A stretch of DNA of 64,000 nucleotides, from NCBI GenBank assembly GCA_963573305.1, contig OY754339.1:73703376-73767375 (forward strand), in the 5' to 3' direction. The translations under genes and the position numbers were made by a program. Positions 55,180 through 64,000 of this stretch are shown here, one piece after another (the first letter of the stretch is position 1; each line of letters opens with the position of its first letter). The DNA comes from Pyrrhosoma nymphula. Lineage: Eukaryota > Arthropoda > Insecta > Odonata > Coenagrionidae. The notes under the pieces were generated by a model that did not search any database, was not told where the DNA came from, and saw only the letters and a program-made list of their open reading frames with translations.

Positions 55180-56400
55180 TCTTCCCATGGTATTCAATAC
55201 AGCAGGGACGAAGACATAATCCTGGCTCATCAGGACAATCTGGGCAGAAGGTGGTGATGGTCTTCCTGATTACATTTGTATGGCAAACGTGGCACCTCTT
55301 TTTTTTCGTTATTTCCCGCCCTTGACGGGAAGGAAATTGGAAAAATGGGATTCGAGGTACTTCGGTGTAGACGTTTGTGCTCTAAGTAGGGATCGTATTA
55401 TCTCTATGCGGAACTCGTAGTTTTTTTTGTGTCCGCTATATTTTTGATACAGCAAGTAACTGTTTACAACGATCAACTGAAAGATGTGGATTGCTAGTTT
55501 CTTATACCACTTGACCGATTTATACTCACAGGGGTAATATGCTAGTTTTTGATCGCCGTGATCAATGCCTCTCATATATTTTTTGTACTTAACTACCGGT
55601 TCCGGTTTCAATTTCATGATCCCTTATCTGTTTGGGACCTCGAGCAACTGGCTTCCAAATTCTAAGTGATTACCAAAACGTCCCGTCTGTCTCTCCATTT
55701 CAAGACGCAAATGCCGTCATGACTCCATCGCTCTACGATTTCACCCTTTTTAATTCTTCGGGATACAATTTCCTTGGGATTTCTTACTCTGTTTGCCCGT
55801 AATGACCCTGTTTAATATGTTTATTTTCCAGGAGTTCTATAGCCATTTGCACACAGTTGTAATAATTGTCTAAATAAATAGAATGGCCAAAACCGTCTCG
55901 ACCCTCAAGAAGTTTATGCACTACATTTCTTAGGCGCCCCTGCCCTCTTACTTCCTTATCTGCCGACCCAGAGTAAATCAGCATTACTATTCCAGAAATA
56001 TTACTATTCCGGATGGTTCCGTTAACATATAAATTTGTTTGCCGTACTTTTGGCGTTTTTCTTTCATGTATTGGCGGAAAAATAGACGACCTCTCCATAA
56101 AAACCATTGATTCATCCAATGATAATTCTTTTTCAAGGGAATAAATGGCATTCATTCTATCTTGAAAATGGTTAAACAATGGCCTTATTTTGAACAATTT
56201 ATCCTCTGGCCGAGGCTCATTTTGTGCAGGGTTTTTTGCGAAATGAAGAGTTTGCAAAATTCCAATAAAATTATCCCGGGGCATGTACCGTGAAAAGCAA
56301 GTTATTGAATAAGTCATCCTTTTTCCAATAATCCTGATGTCGTGTCCCAAATGACGGAACGCGAAGCTGACGAAAAACAATCCGAGTGGCTAGATTGCTA
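55180..56400 (-). pseudogene. piggyBac transposase, interrupted near its 3' end
   Basis: The frame 56380-55784 includes FSRYMPRDNFIGILQTLHF, ELSLDESMVFM (first Asp) and GHSIYLDNYYNC (second Asp). A shift follows, then KYMRGIDHGDQKLAYYP (third Asp region) and a C-terminal Cys-rich finger (RCHVCHTN, CPDCPDEPGLC). The N-terminal acidic region is missing. The pogo element entered near the end of the Cys-rich finger. It would catalyse TTAA-specific transposition in intact form; frameshifts make this copy dead. Confidence 0.88.
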
Positions 56401-56637
56401 TCGTAGGGGGTTTTAGGCTTTGAAGAGTTGAAACACGAACGCAATCCAGTGGATAAGATATTTTATTTACAGCCGCCGGTAGACGATCAGCGCCTCCGGC
56501 TACAGTCTTCAGAATTGTCCGCCTCTTACAAAAATCTTTGAGCACATATACCCTTTTCTGGTTCACGGGGAGGTGGGGTGAGGATAAGGATGGAGGAGGG
56601 TTTCCTGGTGGAGTGAGAAAGATCCTCCCCTTTCTTC
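56401..56637. other. unassigned
   Basis: No coding similarity was recognised between the piggyBac and gypsy relics. A stretch near 56480-56520 (GCCGCCGGTAGACGATCAGCGCC) contains a short imperfect inverted repeat. Confidence 0.3.
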
Positions 56638-57130
56638 GTGGAAGAATACATTCGTAAATGTACGACGTGCCAGAAAAATAAGCTCACGAGAAGGAAGACT
56701 AAAATGCCAATGCAAATAACGTCCACGCCGGAATATGTTTTTGAGAAATGCTGCTTAGATGTCATGGGGCCTCTTCCTATAACACAGCAAGGGAAAATAT
56801 CTGTTAACCTTCCAAGACGAACTCTCAAAGTTTACGTTGACTATCCCGTTGGAAAGGCAGGACGCCTCATCGATAGCAAGAGCGTTCGTAGAAAATGTTA
56901 TCCTCAAGTTTGGTTCGCCACAATCGGTATTGACCGATCAGGGAGCTAATTTTCTTAGCAGTGTATTTAAGGAAACCTGCAAAATTATGAAAATTAGGAA
57001 GCTCCAAACGACTGCCTTTCATCCACAGAGCAATGTCGCCCTAGAAAGGAGCCACCGGACGCTCACAGAATAACTTCGTCACTACATAGCTGACGATCAG
57101 ACCGATTGGGACGAATGGATACCTAGCATA
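56638..57130 (+). pseudogene. Ty3/gypsy integrase fragment
   Basis: The first frame carries the CC half of the zinc finger (RKCTTCQKNK) and the first catalytic Asp (CCLDVMGPLP). A shifted frame continues with VLTDQGANFLSSVF (second Asp) and HPQSNVALERSHRTL (Glu), so all catalytic positions are represented. A stop follows at 57072-57074. It is the opposite strand to the gag-PR-RT relic immediately to its right. Confidence 0.82.
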
Positions 57131-57149
57131 TTGTGAATACTATCGAGGA

Positions 57150-58180
57150 CTTGAAATACGCAAGACATAAGGTTCAAGAAGTGGAGAATTTGTTGTCAGA
57201 GGAGGAATGGAAGCAGAAACCATCTTCTTCGGAACTACCAATAGTGGTGAATTCCATGCGCTTTTGCTTGGAAAAATGATTCCTTCTTCGAGCATTTTCT
57301 TAGTTTCCTCGTTTACAATTTCCTTGTGTGCTTCGGGAATTCTGTATGGCCTTACGTTGATTCCTGTCATCGGATCAACTCCAGGAGTTGGAATACTATG
57401 CTCAATTATATTAGTGCACGAAAGTGACTCTCCAGGTAAATAGAACAATTCACTGTATTCATCAATTAACTCCATTATTTCACTCTTTTCTTCCTTATTT
57501 AGGCCCTCTAAACGCAGTTGAGAAAGGAGCAATTTCCTTCTACTCAACGCCGATTGCAAGTTTACTTCATTCTCAAGAACATAATCTTGCTTTTCAACGG
57601 GAATCAGTTCTACGACGGGTGCCTCAATTTTCACGTCCTCATTGGAGTTAACGAGACTGGTAATGCACTCATTTCCCACGCTGACGGTCAATGACTCCGC
57701 GAGGTACACCCCCGGACAAATCTCCCTTTTTTCCACTATCCCCTCTCCATCCTTTTCGGAAGGGCATCTCTACTACCTCGCTCCTAGCGGGAAGTATTAC
57801 GTGGGTAGATTTCCGTGTCCGCGATGATACATCATCTTCTGATCGGGAATCAAATTTAACGACCACATCCTCCATAGTGATCGACTTCTCTTCATAACTG
57901 ATCCTCGCTCTCATCTCACTCAGAAAGTCTTTTCCCAAAAATGCCATCGTACTTTAACGAAAGCTTATCGTCTGCAATCTGAAACTTGTGAGAAGTTTTC
58001 CTGTCTTCTGTCATTAAAGTAAGCTCCACCGAGCCTAGGGTACTGGCTATTTCTCCTGTTGCACCCTTTACTTTAATGCGCTCATTGGGGAAGTAAGCGA
58101 CGCCATCTCTCAGCAGGGACGCCTTAATCAAGCGTACATCGGCCCCTGTGTCAATTAGAAATGCTAGGCGTTTTTTTCTC
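57150..58180 (-). pseudogene. Ty3/gypsy protease and RT N-terminus
   Basis: The protease active site is LAFLIDTGADVRLIKA (58170-58125). Frame-shifted continuations follow: KDFLSEMRARISYEEKS, then a linker, then the RT entry HKEIVNEETKKMLEEGIIFP and AWNSPLLVVPKK. The RT palm is missing; sequence turns into the inverted integrase at about 57140. In intact relatives the protease matures Gag-Pol and the RT copies the genome. Related to 17.6/297/412-like gypsy lineages rather than the first gypsy here. Confidence 0.82.
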
Positions 58181-58188
58181 GCACTCGC

Positions 58189-58953
58189 CTACATCGAAGG
58201 AGACAGTGTCGATAGCGACGGAGTCGAGAGCAGGAAGGCTCCGAGCGAAAGCGACATGCCTTCTGGGTCCTCCCCCATTTTGGACCCATCTGTTAGCACT
58301 CCCGGCCCCTTTTTTTCTGGGTCAATGCGAGGGGCCTTGCAGTCTCTTGCCATATGACCTTGCTGGTTGTAGTTAAAACATATCACCCTCGTCAAGGCTT
58401 TGACGTTTTTGGCATCCTCTCGTCCCTTCAAATGAAAACAGCTGGACGTTTTGTGACCTGGTTTGTGGCAATTCTCGCATTTAACTTTCACGTTAGCTAA
58501 GGGGACATTGCTACCCCTTTCCTTCTGGGATAGTATTGCACTTTCTTCCTCTAGCGCAATTTCTATTGCAGACGAGAGAAGAATTTTCTCTCCGCGGCTC
58601 TTAACTATTGTCTGAATCCTATCATTACACAGACGAACGAAACAGGCTTTAGCTAGGTGATTAACGAGGGCTATCGCACCGTTAATTTCCCCGTCCGTTA
58701 AGTCTCTTCTGGCCGCATCTCTCAGTTCTGTCTGCATCGTATCTATTCTGCTCCCCCATGAGGCAATCGACTCTGACTTCTCTTGCTTGGAATTAAACAT
58801 CCTACAAGCATAGTAGTCTAGCGTTCGCTTGGTCGAATAGTTTTCTTCTATAACACTTTTGACCCTTTCCCACGTATCAGTCAGATCTCTTACCACACGA
58901 GCAAGAAGTCCTGTTAAGCGAATGAGGCGTGAGAGGAAAAAAAGGGCTGCCAT
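58189..58953 (-). pseudogene. Ty3/gypsy Gag with two CCHC boxes
   Basis: A 254-residue frame has a gag helical domain (TKRTLDYYACRMFNSKQ, SIASWGSRIDTMQTELRD) and then CENCHKPGHKTSSC and CFNYNQQGHMARDC. The second box has Tyr in place of its second Cys. It is followed at once by the protease in another phase. The N-terminus is truncated near 58953. Gag would form the particle and bind element RNA. Confidence 0.8.
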
Positions 58954-59080
58954 AGGCAGGCAATGCGAGAGGTCTTCCGGTATTTACTAAATTCGAGCAT
59001 GTATTACTATGGAAATTTGCCCGTGCTATTTTTTAAATCGAAGTTGGTTTAATTGGTTAATGTACTTCACCCATTTCAGA

Positions 59081-60142
59081 GCTAACATGACAATCCGTGA
59101 GAATAATTCCGCTGTTGTCATTTCCGATGAAAGAGACGTGTGGGCGGCAGAGGCTCTTTTGAATCTATCCCAGAAATCCCCAAATGTGGCAAGCATCAAA
59201 ACGGATTGCAAAGCTGTGCAAACGGGATTATGGACGATAACTTCCAAGGTCACAGCAATGGATATCATACAAACAAACAAGGATGTAAATGCCTTAACAG
59301 GACTTGTGACTTTCGAATTCTTAGACAGGATTGTGCGCTCGTCAGAGATTATTGAGACGTCAAGCACCAGTTGTACTCTTCCTATGTGTGACAGAGTTGT
59401 GTTAACGTTCATGAAACTTAAATTGAATATTGCTTTCCTCTCTTTGTCAGTATTTTTTTAGTATATCGTCAACAACAGTAAATATTTTGTAAAAACAGTG
59501 AAGACATTGTATGAAGTCTTTAACTCTTTTGTGGAGTTACATTCTAAAGAAAATATCGAAACAAATATGCCGAAGAGTTCCATAAATTTTCAAGATGTCA
59601 GGGCTGTTATAACAGACTGTACAGAGATTCCAGCGAGCAGGCACAAATGCCTGACTTGCAGCATTAAGAGTTATTCACATTATAAAAAGGGTCACACTGT
59701 AAAATTTATGATTGGGATTACACCAGGTGGCCTAATTTCCCACTGCAGTAAAGTGTGTGGTGGAAAATCATCAGACAAATTCATTTTCCTGCGGTCTGAC
59801 TTACTGAAAAGACTTGAAGCTGGAGATGCTGTCATGGCCGACAAAGGGTTTTTAATCGAGAAGGAGTGCTTGGAGGTGGGAGTTAAATTGGTGAGGCCCC
59901 CATTCCTGGGTAAGAGCAAGCAGTTGAACAAAGAAGAAGGAATGATGAACTCTGAAACCGCTAGGGCACGAGTCCACGTAGAGAGAATTATCCAGCGAAT
60001 ACAAATATTCAGTGTTTTTAATAAATTTCCATGATCCTTTCTATATTTAGCCGATGAAATAATATGTATCATTTGTGGTCTTGTCAACCTTACGGCTCCA
60101 ATCCAAGGACCAAATTCCTTCGGGAATAGCTGTGAAACTTAA
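59081..60142 (+). pseudogene. ISL2EU/Harbinger-like DDE transposase
   Basis: The exon begins after CATTTCAG (acceptor at 59080). N-terminal part: DERDVWAAEALLNLSQ and VNALTGLVTFEFLDRIV, then RVVLTFMKLKLNIAFLSLSV. A phase change at the T7 run (about 59454) leads to the DDE_4 core: AVITDCTEIP (first Asp), AVMADKGFLI (second Asp) and HVERIIQRI (Glu). A TGA at 60032-60034 replaces a codon, after which EIICIICGLVNLTAPI, the usual C-terminal motif, continues to 60142. Intact relatives cut and paste DNA. Two lesions make this a pseudogene. Confidence 0.82.
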
Positions 60143-60934
60143 ACATAAGATAATTCTGTTTCCTGTGACTGGTGTAGGTCATGTCCTGCTAGAGAAAAGA
60201 TGTAAAATTGTAAAACTTCCATAATTTGCTTGAATTTTCTTGTATCTACCACCTGTTGCTACATCATATAAATACCAGGTGAACTTCCAATTTAGGTTAC
60301 ATAATAAATTGCTCTACATTTTTAAAGAAACTAATATTCTTATTAATTGTTGTTGAACCATTCCAATGCCCATCCATTCAATGCTAAAATATCTAAGTTA
60401 GCCTGCCAATTGCCACTGTATTACTTGACTTTAAGTTGAACCCCCATCTGCAGCTTGCTAATGACTTGTACTACATGCTCAAGGAAAGTAATATGTAAGC
60501 AAATTTAGTAGGCTAGGTACAATTATGACGACAATTTCCTTCCATGCTAGATAATTTAATTGTGTCTACCAATTGCCACTATGTCATCTGAATTTAACTC
60601 CCATCTAATATTTCCCACCATCTACCACTACATAATTTAAGTGCCATTGTTATTCCCTGGCAGCTGATTAAGATGCGGTCCTCATCAGTACCTACATAAA
60701 TTGAAAATTTACTCTATTAAAAATCTCAGACCTAGTCCCTGGCACCTGGCCTGATGTGAACCGTGAAAACTGACGGCTAACAGGGCTCTGGTGAAGACCG
60801 CTCCCTTGCGGAAAGAAGCTTCAAAGGCTAGGGGAGCTAACCCCGACAGAAATTAGAATCAGGGGCACGACGCGTTTTTTTCGCAATGTTTAAATTCCAC
60901 AAAGTATGAATCCTTTGAATATTATTTCATTCCT
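60143..60934. other. AT-rich with diverged short repeats; no gene recognised
   Basis: Variants of AATTGCCACTRTGT and CCATCT occur several times between 60230 and 60660 with irregular spacing. A more GC-rich patch (60725-60870) has no recognised similarity. The repeats may be subterminal to the ISL2EU-like element. Confidence 0.35.
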
Positions 60935-60937
60935 GTT

Positions 60938-61525
60938 ATTTTTGCAGACTCAGCTGAGTGGTTAAAAAATCGTCTTACAGTGTTCCCGTCGTTTGACGAA
61001 CCGAAGCCTGGTTTAGGCATGTCAACTCGTAAACCTAAAATATTTAGGAATGCCTCTTGCATTTTTTTCTTACGAGCTAGCAGAAGAGCTTCCGTTCCAT
61101 CCTTTTTACTTGCCTAGAATAAATGAGAATAAGTAATATTCTCGTCTCAACATATATTGCATTGAATTAAATTTAACTCATTATTTAACCCAAGTAGGGC
61201 ATTATAATAATCCATGGTCACATTCATGATGTAATGCTTTGCAAGAGAAAATATTTTCAGCGCAAAACCTCCGTTTAGAGTTATGATACGATATCCTATG
61301 CAAGTTCATAACAATTACCTTCCATTTCTTAAATTCTAATCGATACGCAATATGTAGCAAACATTCAAAGAACCGAATATTTGCATGTAGTACCGACAAT
61401 CCGAAGGAAATTGCCGAGGTATCTATTTCTCGGTCTCTCATTTCTTCAATTAAATTCATATTTGAAATTTTTGCTCTGCAAATACTACATGTCATGCTTG
61501 AAGTCTCGGTCAATGCATTGCAAAC
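60938..61525 (-). pseudogene. two exons resembling the RAG1/Transib core
   Basis: Exon A (61525-61319) follows TTTTCAG and ends at GGAAG before GTAATTG. It encodes SSMTCSICRAKISNMN, a CxxC zinc pair, then FGLSVLHANIRFFECLLHI. Exon B (61113-60938) follows ATTCTAG and encodes LGLRVDMPKPGFGSSNDGNT and VRRFFNH. From memory, the order zinc CxxC, 'LH...' helix and 'G..NDGN.ARRFF' parallels the RAG1 core downstream of its zinc region. The position equivalent to a catalytic Asp in RAG1 reads Asn. It is probably an element-derived fragment; the family call needs a profile search. Confidence 0.5.
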
Positions 61526-61644
61526 CTGAAAATCAATTGAAGTGTACTTAGTCTTTATCCTGATTAACATAATTACATTACAATTAATACTCGAGCATGA
61601 AAGTGCGGGTGAAATGGAACATACAAATTTAATTATTTGCACTA

Positions 61645-62246
61645 ACTATTACCACCCCTGCGGGTAGGGGGATGGAGAATACTCCCGCAGTATCCCTGCT
61701 TGTCGTAAGAGGCGACTAAAAGGACGGGGAGAAAACCTCGATAATAAACCCCCTGTGAAGCTTGGGTAGCGTCCGGACAGCCTTGTGGGTCAACTGTCTG
61801 TGTGAGGCGATACCAGCTAGCCTTAGATCCACCCATGTGTTTGCCGTGCATGGAGACCCGTAAAGGGGAGAAGGGGATCCTGGTGGGTGAGTTCTTCGGC
61901 ACCCAGCCGGGTTTCGGATGCCCGGTATGGGCCGGGGTTCAATACCCCACTTCGGCCCTGGATTCCCTGTAAACGGGGGGCCGGGGGCTAGCCACCCCCG
62001 GTCAATCGGCTTTCCGATACGTTCGGCGGCGAGTGCTAGGGAGGTGGGTGTCTGCGTAAGGCGGTCGGAGGTGCTTGGGTTGGTGGGCCCGTTGCATCGA
62101 AGACCCAACCCGAAACAGACAACCACCTCCAGGGTGCTATATCCCCTCGGGTAGCCCTGGCGACCGTGCCGGCTGGCGGCACGGCGTCCCGAATATGTGG
62201 CTCCGTGGTGGGTGGGGAGCCCGGGGGATGAAGTATTTCGGATGGT
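61645..62246 (+). promoter_or_regulatory. 5' UTR of the second Jockey-type element
   Basis: GC-rich leader starting near CCACCCCTGCGGGTAGGGGG, ending just before ATG 62247. In this clade transcription usually starts at the first base from an internal promoter. The exact start cannot be set without the target duplication at the far end. Confidence 0.6.
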
Positions 62247-63434
62247 ATGGAGGATAATAACCTACCACCAACCAAAAGATCCCGCCCGGATACGGGTGGG
62301 GGAGAAAATGCGATCGAAGGGAATAAAAAGTTTTTAATAATAAAATGCGTACAAGAGGGAGAAAGCTTTAAGAAGGTATCACCATTCTTGATTAAGAGAG
62401 TTCTGTCGGCAGCCGTTTCAGGAGAACTTAAGTCAGCAAAGAAGCTACGGGATGGAACTTTACTAATAGAAACAGCAAACATGACACAGAGCCTAAAACT
62501 GCTGAAAATGGAGAAATTCAATGACATTCCCATAAGGGTAGAAGAGCATAGAACGCTAAATACATGCCGGGGGGTTATATCCCATTTTGATCTTTTATAC
62601 GTCTCGGTAGATGAAATCAGGGTAGAAATGGCCGCTCAGGGTGTCACTCACGTTCGAAGACTGACGACGAAGCGTAACGGTGTAATGACCGACACTACGT
62701 CCGTCGTTCTCACGTTTGCACTCGACAAGTTGCCTGATAAAGTATTCATAGGATATGAATCAGTCCCAGTTAGGCCATATATCCCGGCACCCATGCGATG
62801 CTTCCAGTGCCAACATTTTGGCCACATCGCCACACGATGTGAGGGCAAGGCCACCTGCCCGCGCTGTGGCCTGGAACAGCATGCGGATGAAGAATGCTCC
62901 ACGGATCCCCACTGTGTGAACTGCGAGGGTACACACCCGGTGTACTCTCGTAAATGTCCAAAAATGATTGAAGAGAGAAAAATAATGGAAATTAAAACAT
63001 TGGGAAAAATTACTTATTTGGAAGCCAGGAAAATATATAGGGCTCAGTTGGCCCCCACGTTTAGCAAATCGTTTGCACATGTTACCTCTACTCTTACCTC
63101 TACTCTTACCAAAAATGTCACAATTTCTACCCAGACAGAGCCAATAAATTCGAAACCCACCGAAACAAAAGCGGAGCTCCCACGCAGTGCTATCGAGGCA
63201 TCGAAGCAGGAACCAAAACCGACTGTAGCCAATGCCACCACGGGTTCCCCCAAGAAGAATACGTCTAAAACGACCGGGACTGCGCCGGGGAATCGCGAGA
63301 AGACGCCATCCCCAGGTCCTTCTGGGTTGACCAACCGAAAGCAGCCCGAGCCAATGGAGGATGAAGAGCCTTTATCCGAGAACGAAATCCTCCAGGCCAG
63401 AAAAAAGGATAAGAGGCACCGCTTTCGGCGGTGA
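62247..63434 (+). CDS. Jockey-type ORF1 (RNA-binding, three CCHC boxes)
   Basis: A 395-residue open frame. A globular domain spans about 25-185, with three zinc knuckles next: CFQCQHFGHIATRC, CPRCGLEQHADEEC and CVNCEGTHPVYSRKC (residues ~188-235). A long low-complexity C-terminus rich in Thr, Lys, Pro and Glu ends in basic KKDKRHRFRR. The first ATG at 62247 is preceded by the leader. ORF1 proteins bind element RNA and act as chaperones. No lesion is visible. Confidence 0.88.
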   Translation: MEDNNLPPTKRSRPDTGGGENAIEGNKKFLIIKCVQEGESFKKVSPFLIKRVLSAAVSGELKSAKKLRDGTLLIETANMTQSLKLLKMEKFNDIPIRVEEHRTLNTCRGVISHFDLLYVSVDEIRVEMAAQGVTHVRRLTTKRNGVMTDTTSVVLTFALDKLPDKVFIGYESVPVRPYIPAPMRCFQCQHFGHIATRCEGKATCPRCGLEQHADEECSTDPHCVNCEGTHPVYSRKCPKMIEERKIMEIKTLGKITYLEARKIYRAQLAPTFSKSFAHVTSTLTSTLTKNVTISTQTEPINSKPTETKAELPRSAIEASKQEPKPTVANATTGSPKKNTSKTTGTAPGNREKTPSPGPSGLTNRKQPEPMEDEEPLSENEILQARKKDKRHRFRR

Positions 63435-63437
63435 TCC

Positions 63438-63496
63438 TCCATATATTATATATATATAACATATATATTTATATATATATATTTATTTATTTTTTT
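63438..63496. repeat. AT-rich microsatellite between ORF1 and ORF2
   Basis: Alternating TA runs with short interruptions fill most of the 121-bp gap between the two reading frames. Confidence 0.8.
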
Positions 63497-63555
63497 AGAC
63501 AGCCCCAATTTCCTGAACCTTTTTGTGCTCTAGTCCATTCTTTTTCATCTATTAC

Positions 63556-64000
63556 ATGGCAGTAATAATGCAGTGGAACTGTAATGGTTTTTACAGACAT
63601 AAGGAGGAGCTTTGTATTTTACTTCGCGATTTTAACCCTTTATGCGTTTGTTTGCAGGAAACACATTTTAAAATAACTGACAAAAGTATTTTGAAGGGTT
63701 ATAAGGTTTTTAGATTTGATGACACCACTGGACAAAGGGCTCAGGGTGGAGTCGCAATTGCCACTCAAGAGGCCCTTTACACCTCGCGAGTGGACCTCGA
63801 CACACCGTTCCAGGTGGTAGCCGTAACGATGCATGCTCCGGAACCAATAACGTTGTGTAACGTTTATCTCCCGGAGGGAGCACCAGTGACGCGCAACAAC
63901 CTTTCAGAGCTAGTTCGGCAATTACCTCGACCGTTTATTTTACTTGGTGATTTTAATGCCCATGACACTTTATGGGGAAGTTCTAGGGCTCACTGTAATC
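63556..64000 (+). CDS. Jockey-type ORF2, N-terminal endonuclease (partial)
   Basis: ATG 63556 opens MAVIMQWNCNGFYRHKEEL. Motifs of the APE-type endonuclease follow: NPLCVCLQETHF (catalytic Glu), GGVAIATQE, NVYLPEG and FILLGDFNAHDTLWGS, covering about 148 residues. The frame is open to the last base of the window, so RT lies beyond it. This nuclease nicks target DNA to prime reverse transcription. Confidence 0.9.
   Translation, partial: MAVIMQWNCNGFYRHKEELCILLRDFNPLCVCLQETHFKITDKSILKGYKVFRFDDTTGQRAQGGVAIATQEALYTSRVDLDTPFQVVAVTMHAPEPITLCNVYLPEGAPVTRNNLSELVRQLPRPFILLGDFNAHDTLWGSSRAHCN

Larger units (their letters stand above)
61645..64000 (+). mobile_element. second Jockey-type non-LTR element (5' part, runs off the window)
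   Basis: A ~600-bp 5' UTR is followed by ORF1 and the start of ORF2 in the normal order. The 5' UTR contains CTGCTTGTCGTAAGAGGCGA, a sequence I recall as common in 5' regions of insect non-LTR elements. No lesion is seen up to the window end. It differs from the full-length Jockey at 27626-34362 in both ORFs. Confidence 0.85.

Noticed and set aside
62036..62533. 165-residue minus-strand frame over the second Jockey leader
   Set aside because: It overlaps the 5' UTR and ORF1 start antisense and shows no domain.

Overview
This window looks like repeat-rich nuclear DNA from a large arthropod genome, probably an insect. It carries Jockey-type non-LTR elements, several Ty3/gypsy lineages, a copia gag, piggyBac, pogo/Tigger, PIF-Harbinger with MADF accessory genes, an ISL2EU-like transposase, a Polinton DNA polymerase, a Penelope-like GIY-YIG nuclease and a tRNA-derived SINE. 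No host protein-coding gene could be supported with confidence, and no rRNA, functional tRNA, CRISPR or bacterial-type operon was seen. The species cannot be named from the sequence.

Layout. 1-7.2 kb: decayed gypsy pol on the minus strand, split by a 2.3-kb non-autonomous inverted-repeat transposon, then piggyBac and copia-gag relics. 7.2-27 kb, plus 40.0-40.5 kb: a tandem array with a 2.7-2.8 kb higher-order unit. Each unit holds three ~520-bp monomers, one carrying a tRNA-derived SINE, plus a ~1.05-1.16 kb spacer. Unit D is broken by a young gypsy element (18426-23784) with near-identical LTRs and a 4-bp duplication, but no reverse transcriptase. Unit E is broken by an old LTR element whose two LTRs (26945-27338 and 39673-40039) lie 13 kb apart, both oriented minus. 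Inside it sit a Penelope-like remnant, itself split by a full-length Jockey element (27626-34362), a Harbinger SANT-gene fragment and a truncated non-LTR element.

40.5-46.4 kb: a Harbinger remnant whose MADF/BESS accessory gene is antisense to the transposase, with the transposase exon inside the accessory gene's intron. 46.4-50.4 kb: broken Polinton polB and ATPase pieces, part of them inverted. 50.4-56.4 kb: a DDE_3 relic, then a piggyBac pseudogene interrupted near its C-terminus by a complete pogo element with a 550-aa open reading frame. 56.6-59 kb: a second gypsy lineage with integrase facing gag-protease-RT. 59-61.6 kb: an ISL2EU-like transposase pseudogene, then two spliced exons resembling the RAG1/Transib catalytic core. 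61.6 kb to the end: the 5' part of a second Jockey-type element, running off the window.

The genes do not form a cellular pathway; they are separate selfish elements whose insertions into one another give a relative order of events. Points most worth follow-up are the RT-less but young LTR element, the pogo transposase lacking its third catalytic aspartate, the SINE carried inside the higher-order satellite, the antisense Harbinger gene pair and the RAG1-like exons.
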